A stretch of 62,297 nucleotides of DNA from Glaciecola sp. UBA2563 (GCA_002340325.1 DDLV01000030.1:1-62297); one strand, 5' to 3'. Positions 1 to 9,786 are shown, counted from the first letter of the stretch. Notes: generated from the sequence alone by a model not told the origin. Translations and numbers: made by a program.

Positions 1-127
1 TAAAGATCCCAATAAGGTTTATCACCGAATTTTTGCAATATGAACTTTACAAAAAGCTTATTTCTCGCGGATAGATGTCGATTAGGAGGATATAACAAAT
101 TTAAGTGTATTTCTGGAGCTTTGTAGT
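1..127 (-). pseudogene. Duplicated 3' end of a LysR gene
   Basis: These 127 nt are identical to 5135-5261, the 3' terminus of the LysR gene at 5134-6054, in the same orientation. The match stops abruptly at 127/5261, where this copy runs into IS91-type transposase sequence. Only about 42 C-terminal codons are present, so it cannot make a regulator. The copy starts at the window edge and may continue leftwards. The transposase frame runs into this tail without a break, giving a chimeric C-terminus. Confidence 0.9.
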
Positions 128-648
128 TGTCTTTACTTTCTCCTTCGGCCAGTTTTGGGGTGTTTCCTCCCCGCTTTGATGGAGTAATCTCGGCTCTGAC
201 ACTGCTATTTGGAACAAACACGTCATATAACCGGATGAGATTCAGTCTTGGTATCGGGACGAGAGCGGCGAGTTTGCGGTAAAATCGATTGGCTCAAAAA
301 TATATGCAAGATTCCGTCTGAGAACGGTGTCTTGAGTTCATTCCTTATTTTTTCTCCCTCGGTGAATGCTATGCGATCCTCACTATTGTCTGGAAGTGCG
401 ATATAACGGCACAACTTTTCAAGTTGCTTGGGTTGATGCGCATCTACAAATGTTGCTGCGTGGAAACTAAATCCATTCGTACTCAACAGCAGACCGAAGT
501 GCTTATCATCTCTCGCTGGTACCCTTAGCAACTGAAATATCTTTTGCCCCTGTTGTGGCCCGATTGTTATGCGGTAATGTACCGAGGGCGCTTGCAAGGG
601 TAACAAGCTGTTGTCATTATCAATGGGCAACTTGGCACTCTCTGCCAT
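128..648 (-). pseudogene. IS91-family transposase remnant
   Basis: This is the C-terminal part of a Y2 rolling-circle transposase of the IS91/IS801 type. Family blocks seen are GFSFHA, LEKLCRYIALP and RNELKTPFSDG, then FEPIDFTA and KLAALVPIPRLNLIR in other frames. The longest open stretch is 223-648. Two frameshifts are visible: one in a T-run near 296-300 and one near 275, where one A appears lost. The last frame stays open down to 128 and continues into the LysR tail. The N-terminal catalytic part is missing, so the element is dead. I could not delimit terminal ori/ter sequences. Confidence 0.82.
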
Positions 649-794
649 CCTTCTCGTGCCAGCAACAAGAAAATCGTTTAATTACCTAACCCTGTGGCGT
701 TTCTTATTTAAGACTTTTGTTTGACGTTGTTAATTTCAATCCAATCCTAAGATATAAAGGTAGTTGTAATAAAACTGTCATAAAAAAGGAAGCT

Positions 795-1430
795 ATGTTG
801 AAGCATTGGATTGAGCTAGTCATTGTTTTCCTCTTTGCGCCACTTATCTTCTGGGTGGGTGTCGCAGATATTGACACTTGGTTAATGCCTACCTTGTTCT
901 GTGCAGGCTTGATATGCCTGCTTTTGCTGCTCAATGACAAAAATTTCAAACGAAAAAAACTCTATCGAGTCAACGAACTAGTCCCTCATTTTATAAATGC
1001 ACTGAAGTTATTTCTTCCCGTAGCGTTTGTATTTTCGGCAGGTATTTATCTCATCGCACCGGATATTTTTCTTTCGCTTCCAATGCAAGATCCTACATTC
1101 TGGTTAATAACCCTTCTCATATATCCATTGGTTTCGGTAATTCCCCAAGAAATCATATTTCGAACCTTTTACTTCCATCGTTATAAAAAAATTATCCCGT
1201 CTAAACACTTGCGTGTATTTTCCAGCAGCTTTTTCTTCGGCCTCGCGCATATTGTGTATGGAAACTGGATTGCAGTAGTGCTCACGTGGTTTGCAGGTAT
1301 TGTGTTTGGTTATCGATACAGCGCGAGTAAATCAACCCCCGTCGTCGTGATAGAACACACACTTTGGGGAAGCTTCGCGTTTACGATTGGACTCGGCATG
1401 TTTTTGCTGACAGAACCCTCGCTTGTCTAA
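795..1430 (+). CDS. CPBP-family intramembrane metalloprotease
   Basis: This is a predicted multi-pass inner-membrane protein of the CPBP (Abi/CAAX protease-like) family, about 211 aa. Its motifs are a glutamate-arginine motif in PQEIIFRTFYFHRY, the FGLAH motif (FxxxH) and a C-terminal IEHTLWGS histidine motif, which together form the proposed metal site. The first motif reads QExxxR rather than EExxxR, as in many short bacterial members. I chose the ATG at 795 because AAGGAAG lies just upstream; an in-frame ATG at 717 has no ribosome site. The substrate is unknown. Family members act in prenyl-protein processing, bacteriocin immunity or membrane-protein turnover. Confidence 0.8.
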   Translation: MLKHWIELVIVFLFAPLIFWVGVADIDTWLMPTLFCAGLICLLLLLNDKNFKRKKLYRVNELVPHFINALKLFLPVAFVFSAGIYLIAPDIFLSLPMQDPTFWLITLLIYPLVSVIPQEIIFRTFYFHRYKKIIPSKHLRVFSSSFFFGLAHIVYGNWIAVVLTWFAGIVFGYRYSASKSTPVVVIEHTLWGSFAFTIGLGMFLLTEPSLV

Positions 1431-1656
1431 ATCTGAAAAACCACGCATTCAGTTAAGTTTTTCTAAACTCTAATTGCATTATAAATCCCTATAAAATGGG
1501 GCTCTCAACCGTGTCATTAAAAGGTGATGACCTATCATTAATACAATGAAAAGGAATGTTTGTTAAACACAATACACCCGGTTTTAACGGGAACATGTGT
1601 TAAATCATTCAAGCATCTTTTTGCTGAGCTTTAGTCTTTAATAAACGAGTTTGATC

Positions 1657-2910
1657 ATGCCACCACTGTCTTCAACAACAAAAGAACCGCTATCAAAGGC
1701 GACAAATAGTCAACGCCTGTCAATAGACAAACATAATACAACGGGCTTTGATACTGATAGATCGGCCAAGCCAATGTTTCGCTTTTGGCGCCTACTGTTG
1801 CCAGTTTTTATTATCGCCATGGCGGCTTACGAACCTATGCTAAAAATAGTAATTAGTGTTCTTGCCGACGCTTTTTTTGAAGTTAGCGTATTCGTCGCCG
1901 CAACACTTGCAGTCTATTATTTTGTAGCGCACATTTTGGGGACAAGTAATTACGCAAAAACAGCAAGTCATCATTCAATCTACGGTATTTTTATCGCTGG
2001 CGCCCTTGGCATGCTACCAGGCTGTGGTGGAGCTATAATCGTCATAACACAATATACCAAGGGAAAAGTAAGCTTTGGCGCAATTGTAGCGGTATTGACC
2101 GCTACTATGGGAGACGCTGCGTTTCTTTTACTGGCTCAACGACCTTATGATGCTTTATTGGCTATGGCAATATGTGGTTTTACCGGAGTGATCACTGGTT
2201 TCGCAGTTAACTTCATACATGGTGATAAGTTTTTGCAACTCCGACAAACCTCTGCTGCGGTGTCATCAACATGTGAAGAACCTCAAACTGACTTGTTTTT
2301 TATAAATCGTTTATCGATAAAATTCTGGCAAATTCTCCTGATACCGGCGTTACTCATCGGTGCTTTGGGCGCATTTCAAGTCGATATAAATCAATTTCTG
2401 GGTGTTGCAGATGGTTCCATTGAGACAGTTGGTGCCGTACTTGGTTTTATCACCCTTGCCTTGTGGGGTTTATCCTCAAAGGGTCAAAACTATCAGCAAG
2501 TTACTTCTGAGGAACAGAGCATCTTTAGGGCTGGCGTCTTTCAAAAGGTTGCTATGGATACACAATTTGTGACCAGCTGGGTTGTTGTTGCATTCTTAGC
2601 ATTTGAATTGTCAATGTATGCGCTAGGAATTGATGAAAATACTGCTTTCTTGGTGGATGGTGAGGCTGCGGTTGTATTGGCTGTTCTAGTCGGTCTATTG
2701 CCTGGATGTGGCCCACAAATAATGACTACTGGACTCTATCTACAAAACCTCTTACCATTTTCAGCGCAACTAGCTAATGCCATTAGTAATGACGGAGATG
2801 CGCTTTTCCCCGCAATAGCTTTGGCACCTAAAGCAGCCATTATTGCAACTTTTTATTCTGCAATTCCCGCCCTTATCGTTGGGTATGGCTATATGTCATT
2901 ATTTGAGTAA
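1657..2910 (+). CDS. Putative 10-TM metal/arsenic exporter (ArsP_2 type)
   Basis: This membrane protein of about 417 aa has a polar 40-residue N-terminus and about ten hydrophobic segments in two related halves. Each half carries the same signature, LGMLPGCGGA near residue 120 and LLPGCGPQ near residue 350. Those PGCG repeats mark the putative heavy-metal exporter family often labelled as manganese or arsenic efflux. The ion cannot be told from sequence. The ATG at 1657 was preferred over the TTG at 1651. The gene stands alone. Its 226-nt upstream region holds an imperfect inverted repeat around 1561-1606 but no recognisable riboswitch. Confidence 0.7.
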   Translation: MPPLSSTTKEPLSKATNSQRLSIDKHNTTGFDTDRSAKPMFRFWRLLLPVFIIAMAAYEPMLKIVISVLADAFFEVSVFVAATLAVYYFVAHILGTSNYAKTASHHSIYGIFIAGALGMLPGCGGAIIVITQYTKGKVSFGAIVAVLTATMGDAAFLLLAQRPYDALLAMAICGFTGVITGFAVNFIHGDKFLQLRQTSAAVSSTCEEPQTDLFFINRLSIKFWQILLIPALLIGALGAFQVDINQFLGVADGSIETVGAVLGFITLALWGLSSKGQNYQQVTSEEQSIFRAGVFQKVAMDTQFVTSWVVVAFLAFELSMYALGIDENTAFLVDGEAAVVLAVLVGLLPGCGPQIMTTGLYLQNLLPFSAQLANAISNDGDALFPAIALAPKAAIIATFYSAIPALIVGYGYMSLFE

Positions 2911-3022
2911 ACAATAGCCCTAAGTAGGGAATTCTCGCCTAAGTATTAATCAATTATTTGATTGCTTTGAGATGATGGCCTTTTCTTTACCGCGAATAAA
3001 AGCAAGATACCCGGATTAGTGA

Positions 3023-3050
3023 GGCCTGCTTCATTAAATTGAAGCAGACC
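3023..3050. repeat. Strong hairpin downstream of the exporter gene
   Basis: A 10-nt stem (GGCCTGCTTC with GAAGCAGACC, one mismatch) encloses an 8-nt AT loop. It lies between two convergent genes and could end transcription of either, but no clear T-run follows it. It may be an RNA-stabilising or Rho-linked structure. Confidence 0.5.
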
Positions 3051-3159
3051 AGTTAGTGGGAGAGATTGGGATTTAGCTTGTTGAGTTTTTGCGATGTCTC
3101 GACAACATCTCGTTCAAACAAACCTGCAAAGATATTATTAAATAACGCATTATTTTGTT

Positions 3160-4872
3160 CTACATTCCTTGAACAAACCCTGGCGCACCAAATACATTTA
3201 CAGGTGACCAGTCTGGAAGCTCCTGTAGAGGTTTAGGTGCATAGTCTTCAAATGAATCCTTTGCAAAAACGACCTCACCGTGGACTACCGTTAAATCAGC
3301 GGTAATCTCTGTGATATCATCCTCCGGGCAAGTGAAATAGTCTCTGTCAAGTACTGCCAAGTCAGCTAGTTGTCCCGCAATCAGTGCACCTTTCTGTCCT
3401 TGTTCTCGAGAGAACCAGGCTCCATTAACCGTCCAGTGTTGCAAAGCTTCCGAACGAGTAAGTCGATTATGGTCTTGCCACATAATGTCACCTCCCCTTC
3501 CTTTTCCGCTTACTAACCAATGTATGCAAAGCCACGGGTTATAACTCGATACACGAGTGGCGTCTGTTCCAGCTGCCAGAGGTACTCCGCTTTCAATCAT
3601 TTTTCTAACTGGCATAACCTCCTTTAATGCTTTGTCGCCATAAAGCCGTTTATATGCGTCAGTTTGAAACGCAACTCGGTTTTGGTAGCTAATCCCACCT
3701 CCAAGGCGTTGTACGCGTTCCATCGTCGCTTCAGTGATTGTTTCACCGTGGTCAAATATCCATTGGCGCTCTTCAAGGCCTCTGTCACGACCAACTCGCT
3801 CAACGACGTCCAAAATTCGATGCGCACTCTCTTCGTAGGTGCAATGAAAACGAATTGGCCATTCATTGTCGAATAGAAACTCCAGAACAGGCTCTAGATC
3901 GCCTTCCATACGTTGTGGCAATTCGGGACGGGGATAATAAAAGTCTTCGAAGTCGTAAGCAGATGCCACAAGCATTTCACCGGCGCCAATGCACTTAAAG
4001 AACTCGTCACCATCATCAGGCTTAACTACGTCATTCCATCGCCTAAAGTCTTCAAGTTCGAATAATGGGCGTTGAGCGAAAAGTTGGTATCCAATCCGGA
4101 CCGTTAATTCTTTTCGCTTATGTAACTCACCCATAACGCCATAATCATCAGGATAATTTAGGAACCCTCCTGCACAGTCCAACGCCGACGTTAATCCCAA
4201 ACCATTAAGTGATCTAAAATAGTGCTTTGTAGATAAAATTTGCTTTTCAAAATCAAGTTTCGGCGCCATATCTAGTAATGCATATAATGGTTGAGCGTTC
4301 GGACGCGCCAATGCAAGCCCTGTAGGTACGCCATTATCATCTCGTTCAAGCCTGCCGGCTACGAAAGGTTCATAATAATGCTGATCTATACCAAGTGCCC
4401 GTAGGGCTGCTTTATTCATCCAACAGCGATCATATAAATGCAGTACATAAATCGGCACGTCCGCACTTATTGCATTTATTTCCTTTAAGGTCGGTAATCG
4501 TTTTTCGATAAACTGATCTGGTGTCCAACCTCCGACCACGCGTATCCATTGTCCTGCTGGAGTGCGTAACGCCTGTTGACGCAACATCTCCAATGCTTCA
4601 GCAAGTGACTTAACATGGTCCCATCTTACTTCCATCGCATAATTATTACCCTGGCGAATAATGTGAGTATGTGAATCAATTAGACCTGGAATAACCCGTC
4701 TTCCGTGCAGATCGACAACTATTGTATTTGTATCTCTTAATCGCAATATTTCCTTATCACTCCCTGTTTCTAGTACTTTTTCATCTTTTAATGCGATTGC
4801 GGAAACTTCAGGTGCTTTAGGGTCCATCGTGGTGATTATCCCATTGTGTAGTATCAATGTTGCGGTAGACAT
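3160..4872 (-). CDS. YtcJ-like amidohydrolase (Amidohydro_3)
   Basis: This is a metal-dependent hydrolase of the amidohydrolase superfamily, about 570 aa, usual for the YtcJ/NfdA group. The N-terminal strand domain contains LILHNGIITTMD, followed by the GLIDSHTHI motif (HxH metal ligands). Further candidate ligands lie in RFHCTYEE, FDHGETIT and AAGTDA. There is no signal peptide, so it should be cytoplasmic. The ATG at 4872 was chosen because GAGAGGAAAT precedes it by eight bases; the annotation could also start at 4899. The LysR gene upstream on the same strand is a plausible regulator. Family members hydrolyse amides, formamides or cyclic imides; the substrate here is unknown. Confidence 0.85.
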   Translation of the reverse strand: MSTATLILHNGIITTMDPKAPEVSAIALKDEKVLETGSDKEILRLRDTNTIVVDLHGRRVIPGLIDSHTHIIRQGNNYAMEVRWDHVKSLAEALEMLRQQALRTPAGQWIRVVGGWTPDQFIEKRLPTLKEINAISADVPIYVLHLYDRCWMNKAALRALGIDQHYYEPFVAGRLERDDNGVPTGLALARPNAQPLYALLDMAPKLDFEKQILSTKHYFRSLNGLGLTSALDCAGGFLNYPDDYGVMGELHKRKELTVRIGYQLFAQRPLFELEDFRRWNDVVKPDDGDEFFKCIGAGEMLVASAYDFEDFYYPRPELPQRMEGDLEPVLEFLFDNEWPIRFHCTYEESAHRILDVVERVGRDRGLEERQWIFDHGETITEATMERVQRLGGGISYQNRVAFQTDAYKRLYGDKALKEVMPVRKMIESGVPLAAGTDATRVSSYNPWLCIHWLVSGKGRGGDIMWQDHNRLTRSEALQHWTVNGAWFSREQGQKGALIAGQLADLAVLDRDYFTCPEDDITEITADLTVVHGEVVFAKDSFEDYAPKPLQELPDWSPVNVFGAPGFVQGM

Positions 4873-5133
4873 ATCATCATTTCCTCTCGTTTTTGTCACG
4901 TCACACTATTACTTAAGAAATAAATTTCATAAGCAAATTTCAGATAAATATAGGCAAGGCAACAAGTTGCACAAAGGATTTAAAATAAGGTCACGGTTTA
5001 GAAAAGCTTAAGTAGATAACTACGGAACGTAGGACATAAGATAACGCATTTCTATTAGCTAAAAAGAAACATATAAAATGCATTTAACACGATATGAACG
5101 TCTTCTGAAAACACACAAATTCGTTGGGTTGTA

Positions 5134-6054
5134 TTAAAGATCCCAATAAGGTTTATCACCGAATTTTTGCAATATGAACTTTACAAAAAGCTTATTTCTC
5201 GCGGATAGATGTCGATTAGGAGGATATAACAAATTTAAGTGTATTTCTGGAGCTTTGTAGTCTGAAAAGACTTGTTTAAGCTGACCACTTTGGATTTCTT
5301 TCCCTGCGATAAAGGTCGGAAGAAGCGCTAACCCAAGTCCGGCTGCGCAAGCATCTTTTAGCACTTCTGCGTTGTTTGAACAAAACGAACCATTGACCCG
5401 AATGTTCTTTTCTCCTTCTGGCCCTGATAACTTCCAGGTAGTGCCCGATGGCAGGTTTCCATAGTGCAAGCAAGGTAAGTCCTTTAGTTGTTCAATGTTT
5501 CCTCTGATTGGCTGCTTTTCCAGAAATGAAGGAGAAGCGCAGATTATCCTTTTTGCTTCAACAATTTGATGTTCAATTAATGAAATACTGTCTGTAGATT
5601 TTGCGATACGAATCGTCATATCAAATCCATTTGAAACTGGATCAATCAAATCATCAGATAACAGCATATGAACATTGATATTTGGATATAGCTTAAGAAA
5701 TTCTATGATTGCATTACTAAGATGCATTGTCCCGAATGACATTGGTGCATTTATTTTTATTGAGCCCGATGGCGATTCTTGATCATCACGCACAAGAGAT
5801 TCGGTTTCTTGAATATCAGATAAAATCTGCTGGACTCTTTCCAAATAGGATCTGCCCGTTGCAGTCAAGGTAACTTTCCTGGTCGTTCGACTAAAAAGCG
5901 AAACGCCAAGATCATCTTCTAGACCGATGACTAGTTTATTAACCTGTGATCTCGACAAGCTCAGTTGTCTTGATGCCTCTGCAAAATTCAACGTTTTCGC
6001 AACCATAGCAAACGCTTTCATTGCTGCTAGTTTATCCACTTTTTTTGTTCTCAT
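5134..6054 (-). CDS. LysR-family regulator (AaeR/DmlR/CrgA-like)
   Basis: This full-length 306-aa LysR regulator has an N-terminal winged helix (FAEASRQLSLSRSQVNKLVIGLEDDLG) and a two-lobed effector domain (GSIKINAPMSFG, then SNNAEVLKDACAAGLGLALLP). Its last 42 codons are duplicated exactly at the window start. It sits upstream of the amidohydrolase on the same strand with a 261-nt gap and diverges from the GcvA-like gene at 6188. It may control the amidohydrolase or the divergent gene. The effector is unknown. Confidence 0.9.
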   Translation of the reverse strand: MRTKKVDKLAAMKAFAMVAKTLNFAEASRQLSLSRSQVNKLVIGLEDDLGVSLFSRTTRKVTLTATGRSYLERVQQILSDIQETESLVRDDQESPSGSIKINAPMSFGTMHLSNAIIEFLKLYPNINVHMLLSDDLIDPVSNGFDMTIRIAKSTDSISLIEHQIVEAKRIICASPSFLEKQPIRGNIEQLKDLPCLHYGNLPSGTTWKLSGPEGEKNIRVNGSFCSNNAEVLKDACAAGLGLALLPTFIAGKEIQSGQLKQVFSDYKAPEIHLNLLYPPNRHLSARNKLFVKFILQKFGDKPYWDL

Positions 6055-6187
6055 AATGCAATCTTAGATTTTATTTATACCTAAATGTTTGTCGCTTATG
6101 CAGATACAGTGTGTCTTCACACGAAGTCATTGCAATCAAACCATTTTCTGCCACCTTTAAAGTGTAAGAAATAATCAAAGGATTGTT

Positions 6188-7165
6188 ATGGGAAATTCTC
6201 GACTTCCGTCTTTATTAGCACTACGAGCCTACGAGGCTGTTGCCAGAAACGGGTCGATGAAACTTGCCTCAAAGGAATTACACGTGACACCAGGCGCGAT
6301 AAGCCAGTTAGTCAGAAAATTGGAAGACCAATTGGAAGTCAAATTACTGAAAAGAGTTAATAGAGGGTTTACGCTTACCAAAGAAGGTAGGAAGCTTAAA
6401 AATGGGTTGAATGAAGGATTCACAAAAATCTACACTGCTGTAGATGCAACTCAGCTGAATATGGACAGAAATAAGATAAACATTGCATGTGATAGATCGT
6501 TTGCTGCGAAGTGGCTTGTACCAAGAATTAATAATTTCTTGGAGATTCAACCTGAAATCGACATAAAAATTTTATCAAGCAGAAATTTAATAGAAAGTGA
6601 TATCCAGGATATAGACCTTTTCATAAACTTGAGAAAAGTTGACGATACCATCCTGGACGGGAATTGGTTAGGCGAAGAAAATATGACAGTATTAGGTTCA
6701 CCGGAGTTTATTAATAAGCATGAAATTGAATCTCCAAGCGATGTATTGGGAGTACCTTTACTTTGCACGGATATTAACCTGTCAGACAATAAGGCTCCCA
6801 CTTGGGAAGACTGGTTTCACAAGCAGAAATTACCCTCACCGGATGTAAATCGAAATATTTATTTTGGAGAGTATGTTGAACAAGCAATCGATGCTGCTGC
6901 AGCAGGCGCTGGTTTGGTTCTAGCGAGCCAAGTTCTCGCTTCGATGGATATTGTTAACGGAAAATTAAAGCGTCTTTTTAAACACCAACTGAAAACTAAC
7001 TTTAGGTATCAAATTTCACCACGCAAGGATTACAATAAAAATAGAAAAGTCGCTAGACTACGAGAGTGGCTTGAAATGGAGTTTGAGCAGTCGGTCTCAT
7101 CCAACTTCATCGCAGATGCCTCTTACGACAATTCACCTGATGCACAAGTCTCTAGTGGTGCCTGA
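6188..7165 (+). CDS. GcvA-like LysR regulator
   Basis: This 325-aa LysR protein has the N-terminus typical of the GcvA subgroup: RLPSLLALRAYEAVAR, then VTPGAISQLVRKLE in the recognition helix. AGGA precedes the ATG. It is a clear paralogue of the gene at 14802-15830; most helix-turn-helix positions are the same. It ends 33 nt before the convergent last gene of the molybdo-hydroxylase unit, so it is a candidate regulator of that unit. The C-terminal 20 residues are low-complexity Ser/Asp and look disordered. Confidence 0.88.
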   Translation: MGNSRLPSLLALRAYEAVARNGSMKLASKELHVTPGAISQLVRKLEDQLEVKLLKRVNRGFTLTKEGRKLKNGLNEGFTKIYTAVDATQLNMDRNKINIACDRSFAAKWLVPRINNFLEIQPEIDIKILSSRNLIESDIQDIDLFINLRKVDDTILDGNWLGEENMTVLGSPEFINKHEIESPSDVLGVPLLCTDINLSDNKAPTWEDWFHKQKLPSPDVNRNIYFGEYVEQAIDAAAAGAGLVLASQVLASMDIVNGKLKRLFKHQLKTNFRYQISPRKDYNKNRKVARLREWLEMEFEQSVSSNFIADASYDNSPDAQVSSGA

Positions 7166-7198
7166 AGGAACCGTATTCGTTCTTCCACCTTTTTTGGT

Positions 7199-7507
7199 TT
7201 ATTTGTCCATAAACAAGTGCGTACCATGCGTCAAAGCAGCGCCTGCCCTCAACGCTGAGGCTATGAATACAGTTTCGGCCAACTCTTCATTTGTAGCGCC
7301 TGCTTTTATCGCCGCCTTTCGGTGTACTTCTAAACAGTAGCTACACTGAGTCGTTAAAGCGACAGCAAGCGCAATTAGTTCTTTGTACTTTTTGGGGATT
7401 GCTCCCTCTTTTAGAGCTAGTTCATCAAAAGCTTTAAATGCTTGCATACTTTCAGGTGCTGATTCACCAATGTTCTTAAGTTTTTTTAAATTATTAAAAT
7501 CATACAT
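7199..7507 (-). CDS. Carboxymuconolactone decarboxylase-like (AhpD-type) protein
   Basis: This 102-aa all-helical protein carries the motif CSYCLEVHRKAA. The CxxC plus the histidine five positions later are the redox and proton-relay residues of AhpD-like alkylhydroperoxidase members. True decarboxylases of the family lack the two cysteines, so a peroxidase or thiol-redox role is more likely. It is the last gene of the minus-strand set that starts at 12425, 121 nt after the MFS gene. It may protect against peroxide formed by the molybdo-enzyme. Confidence 0.85.
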   Translation of the reverse strand: MYDFNNLKKLKNIGESAPESMQAFKAFDELALKEGAIPKKYKELIALAVALTTQCSYCLEVHRKAAIKAGATNEELAETVFIASALRAGAALTHGTHLFMDK

Positions 7508-7628
7508 AAACAGAAAACCTCTACTATTTTTGGCTCACATTACTGACGTCTTTCAATGTTTGTTAAGAATCGCAACAAGCTATAAAGCCATTATGAATGG
7601 CAAATACATTGCGTTCGTGAGACAAATA

Positions 7629-9248
7629 TCAATGCTGCTTTCGGTAGCTTGCACCCACCATATGACGCACTTGTGGTGGATTTTCACCCTTGTGCATAAC
7701 ATTAACTTCTTGCTGCACTTTCTTGTCATCCCCAGATGTTCTTTCATGATGATGCAGATGATGAAGCCACGACGACTCAAAGAAATATTCCACAAATGTT
7801 TCTGCATTTTCTGTGTCTTGCATCACTCCCCATTGATAAGCGCCATTTCTCTTTCTCGCTTCTCCTAGCTGTCCTATTCTGCTCAAAAAATCTGCTCTGT
7901 GGGTTTTATCAATCTTGTATTCGATAGTAATCAGAACTGGGCTTGCGTCATTCACATTTTCTTGATTCAAAACACTGTCGTCAGTCTTTGGTGTTGGCCA
8001 ATGCAAATCTGGTTCTAAGTCTTTGTCACTACCCAAGTTAAGTTTGAACTTAGTGGTGAGTAGTGCGCCTATCACCAACACGCCGCTTGCTATAAAGAGT
8101 GTATACGTCAGAGGCAAGTGAGAAGCGACATTCCCCCATATAAGTGAACCTAGACTCATGGCTCCAAAAAATATAGTCAGAAAAATTGCCAGGCCCCTTG
8201 CTCTCACCCAATTTGGCAAAGCAGTTTGTGCGGACACATTAAGGTTAGCCAGCGCAATAATCCATGCACTACCGAACAAAAAACAAACAATCAACAACAC
8301 AGTGACATTAAAAGTCAATGCGAAAACAGCAAACAAAGTTGCGTCAAGGATAGAAACACCGAACAAGAGTGAGCTTGGATGAAATTTGGCTTTTAACTTA
8401 GGTAAAAATACAGCGCCAAACAAAGCCCCGGCTCCAACGAGCCCTGTTGCTATTCCAAAAACACTAGCAGGTGCATTTAGACCTTGATTTACAATGATAG
8501 GGAGTAACGCCCAAAAAGCAGAAGCTGCAATGAAAAAAGCGGCAGCTCTCACAAGTGTTGAGATCAATGGTTTACTATGTTTAGCGTATTTAACGCCAGA
8601 AATCATCGCTGGAAGAATGTGCTCTTTTGGTAGTCCGGAATGCACTTCTTCATTAGGCTTCCACCATATCAGCGCTCCTATAATAAAAATGTAGCTGATG
8701 GCATTGACCCAGAAGGGTGCCTCAAGACTCACTGATACTATTAGCGCGCCCGCAAGTGCCGGACCAATGGCTCGACTAATGTTAATACCAACGCCGTTCA
8801 GGGAAACTGCAGCGGATAGTTGTTCCTTTCCAACGAGTGAAGGCACAATGGCTTGCCATGCTGGTGCTATAAATGCTGCGCAGACACCCAGTGCAAAAGT
8901 AAAGGCAAGCAACAAGAGCGGTGTTATACCACCACTTTGCATAATTACGGCGAGTAAGAATGCACAAACCAGTGCACAAGTATTTATTGCAATAAGCAAC
9001 CGTCGTCGATTAAAAATATCGGCGATGGCGCCTGCTGGTAATGCGAAAAAAAAGATGGGTAAAGCAACGGCAGTTTGAATAAGCGCCACCATTGCTGGGT
9101 CTTGTGTCATCTCGGTCATTTTCCACGAAGCGCCAACTTCATGCATCCAAGTACCAATATTTGACAAAACTGTCGCAATAAACAAAACGGCATACGTTGG
9201 ATTTTTTAATGGTGACCACATCGACGTGGGTTTAATAGCAGCTTCCAC
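7629..9248 (-). CDS. MFS exporter with C-terminal soluble domain
   Basis: This 539-aa transporter of the MFS_3 / EntS-like group has about twelve membrane segments in residues 15-410. Residues 430-535 form a soluble ferredoxin-like extension ending in HHLHHHERTSGDD, as in many annotated 'transmembrane secretion effector' MFS proteins. The start is a GTG at 9248 with AGGAGC just upstream. It probably exports a small molecule. Its place in the same unit as the molybdo-hydroxylase suggests the cargo is a substrate or product of that enzyme. Confidence 0.85.
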   Translation of the reverse strand: MEAAIKPTSMWSPLKNPTYAVLFIATVLSNIGTWMHEVGASWKMTEMTQDPAMVALIQTAVALPIFFFALPAGAIADIFNRRRLLIAINTCALVCAFLLAVIMQSGGITPLLLLAFTFALGVCAAFIAPAWQAIVPSLVGKEQLSAAVSLNGVGINISRAIGPALAGALIVSVSLEAPFWVNAISYIFIIGALIWWKPNEEVHSGLPKEHILPAMISGVKYAKHSKPLISTLVRAAAFFIAASAFWALLPIIVNQGLNAPASVFGIATGLVGAGALFGAVFLPKLKAKFHPSSLLFGVSILDATLFAVFALTFNVTVLLIVCFLFGSAWIIALANLNVSAQTALPNWVRARGLAIFLTIFFGAMSLGSLIWGNVASHLPLTYTLFIASGVLVIGALLTTKFKLNLGSDKDLEPDLHWPTPKTDDSVLNQENVNDASPVLITIEYKIDKTHRADFLSRIGQLGEARKRNGAYQWGVMQDTENAETFVEYFFESSWLHHLHHHERTSGDDKKVQQEVNVMHKGENPPQVRHMVGASYRKQH

Positions 9249-9300
9249 ACCAGCTCCTAAAATGTTTAAATTTAATATTAAATTTCAGCCTAGCGCTAGT

Positions 9301-9459
9301 TTATGCTGCAAAATGCCCTGCAGCGATAAATCCTAAAGTCATTGCTACAACTAAAAGAGCGCCTTCAATTCTTGGAGGTGCGGGTACTGGAATATCCAAG
9401 TACCTGCAACCCGCACCAATGCCAAACCCGAGTGATAACCCAATGACTAAACTAAGCAT
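9301..9459 (-). CDS. XapX-domain small membrane protein (second copy)
   Basis: This 52-aa protein begins MLSLVIGLSLGFGIGAG, carries DIPVPAPPRIEGALLVVAMTLG and ends GHFAA. The VPAPP-x-IEGALLVVAMTLG core is the XapX (DUF1427) signature, with two short hydrophobic segments. The ATG at 9459 has AAGGA eight bases upstream and overlaps the stop of the previous XapX gene by a few bases, which suggests coupled translation. The molecular role of XapX proteins is not established. It is short and easily missed. Confidence 0.8.
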   Translation of the reverse strand: MLSLVIGLSLGFGIGAGCRYLDIPVPAPPRIEGALLVVAMTLGFIAAGHFAA

Positions 9460-9682
9460 TTTTTTCATCCTTCAGTTGTTGCATTTGACCGGTTGGTCCA
9501 CCGCACTGGTGCGAGGAGGTTGCTTTAATCGACATTTTTTTATCAACCAAACCATAACCCAATGTCATAGCAACAACTAACAATGCGCCTTCAATTACTG
9601 GCGGAGCAGGAACGGGCACCAAAAAGATATTGCAAAGTGCACCGATACTAAAACCAAGTGCTAAGCCTATTAATAATTTCAT
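9452..9682 (-). CDS. XapX-domain small membrane protein (first copy)
   Basis: This 76-aa protein begins MKLLIGLALGFSIGAL and holds LVPVPAPPVIEGALLVVAMTLG, the XapX (DUF1427) signature. A polar tail of about 25 residues, with CGGPTGQMQQL, extends beyond the second membrane segment and is absent from its tandem partner. It follows the molybdopterin subunit by about 105 nt and overlaps the next XapX gene. XapX genes commonly occur next to xanthine-dehydrogenase-like or exporter genes, but no mechanism is known. Confidence 0.85.
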   Translation of the reverse strand: MKLLIGLALGFSIGALCNIFLVPVPAPPVIEGALLVVAMTLGYGLVDKKMSIKATSSHQCGGPTGQMQQLKDEKNA

Positions 9683-9786
9683 TTCTTTTCCTTTATACTC
9701 TGACTCGAACGGAAAACCATTTTTGTCCTATTAAGACCGTGTATTCGTCACCCTTAAGATTTTACTTTCGAAAGCTGCACTATTAT

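Noticed and set aside
1431..1656. Manganese (yybP-ykoY) riboswitch before the exporter
   Set aside because: I could not find the conserved loop sequences; only a weak inverted repeat is present.
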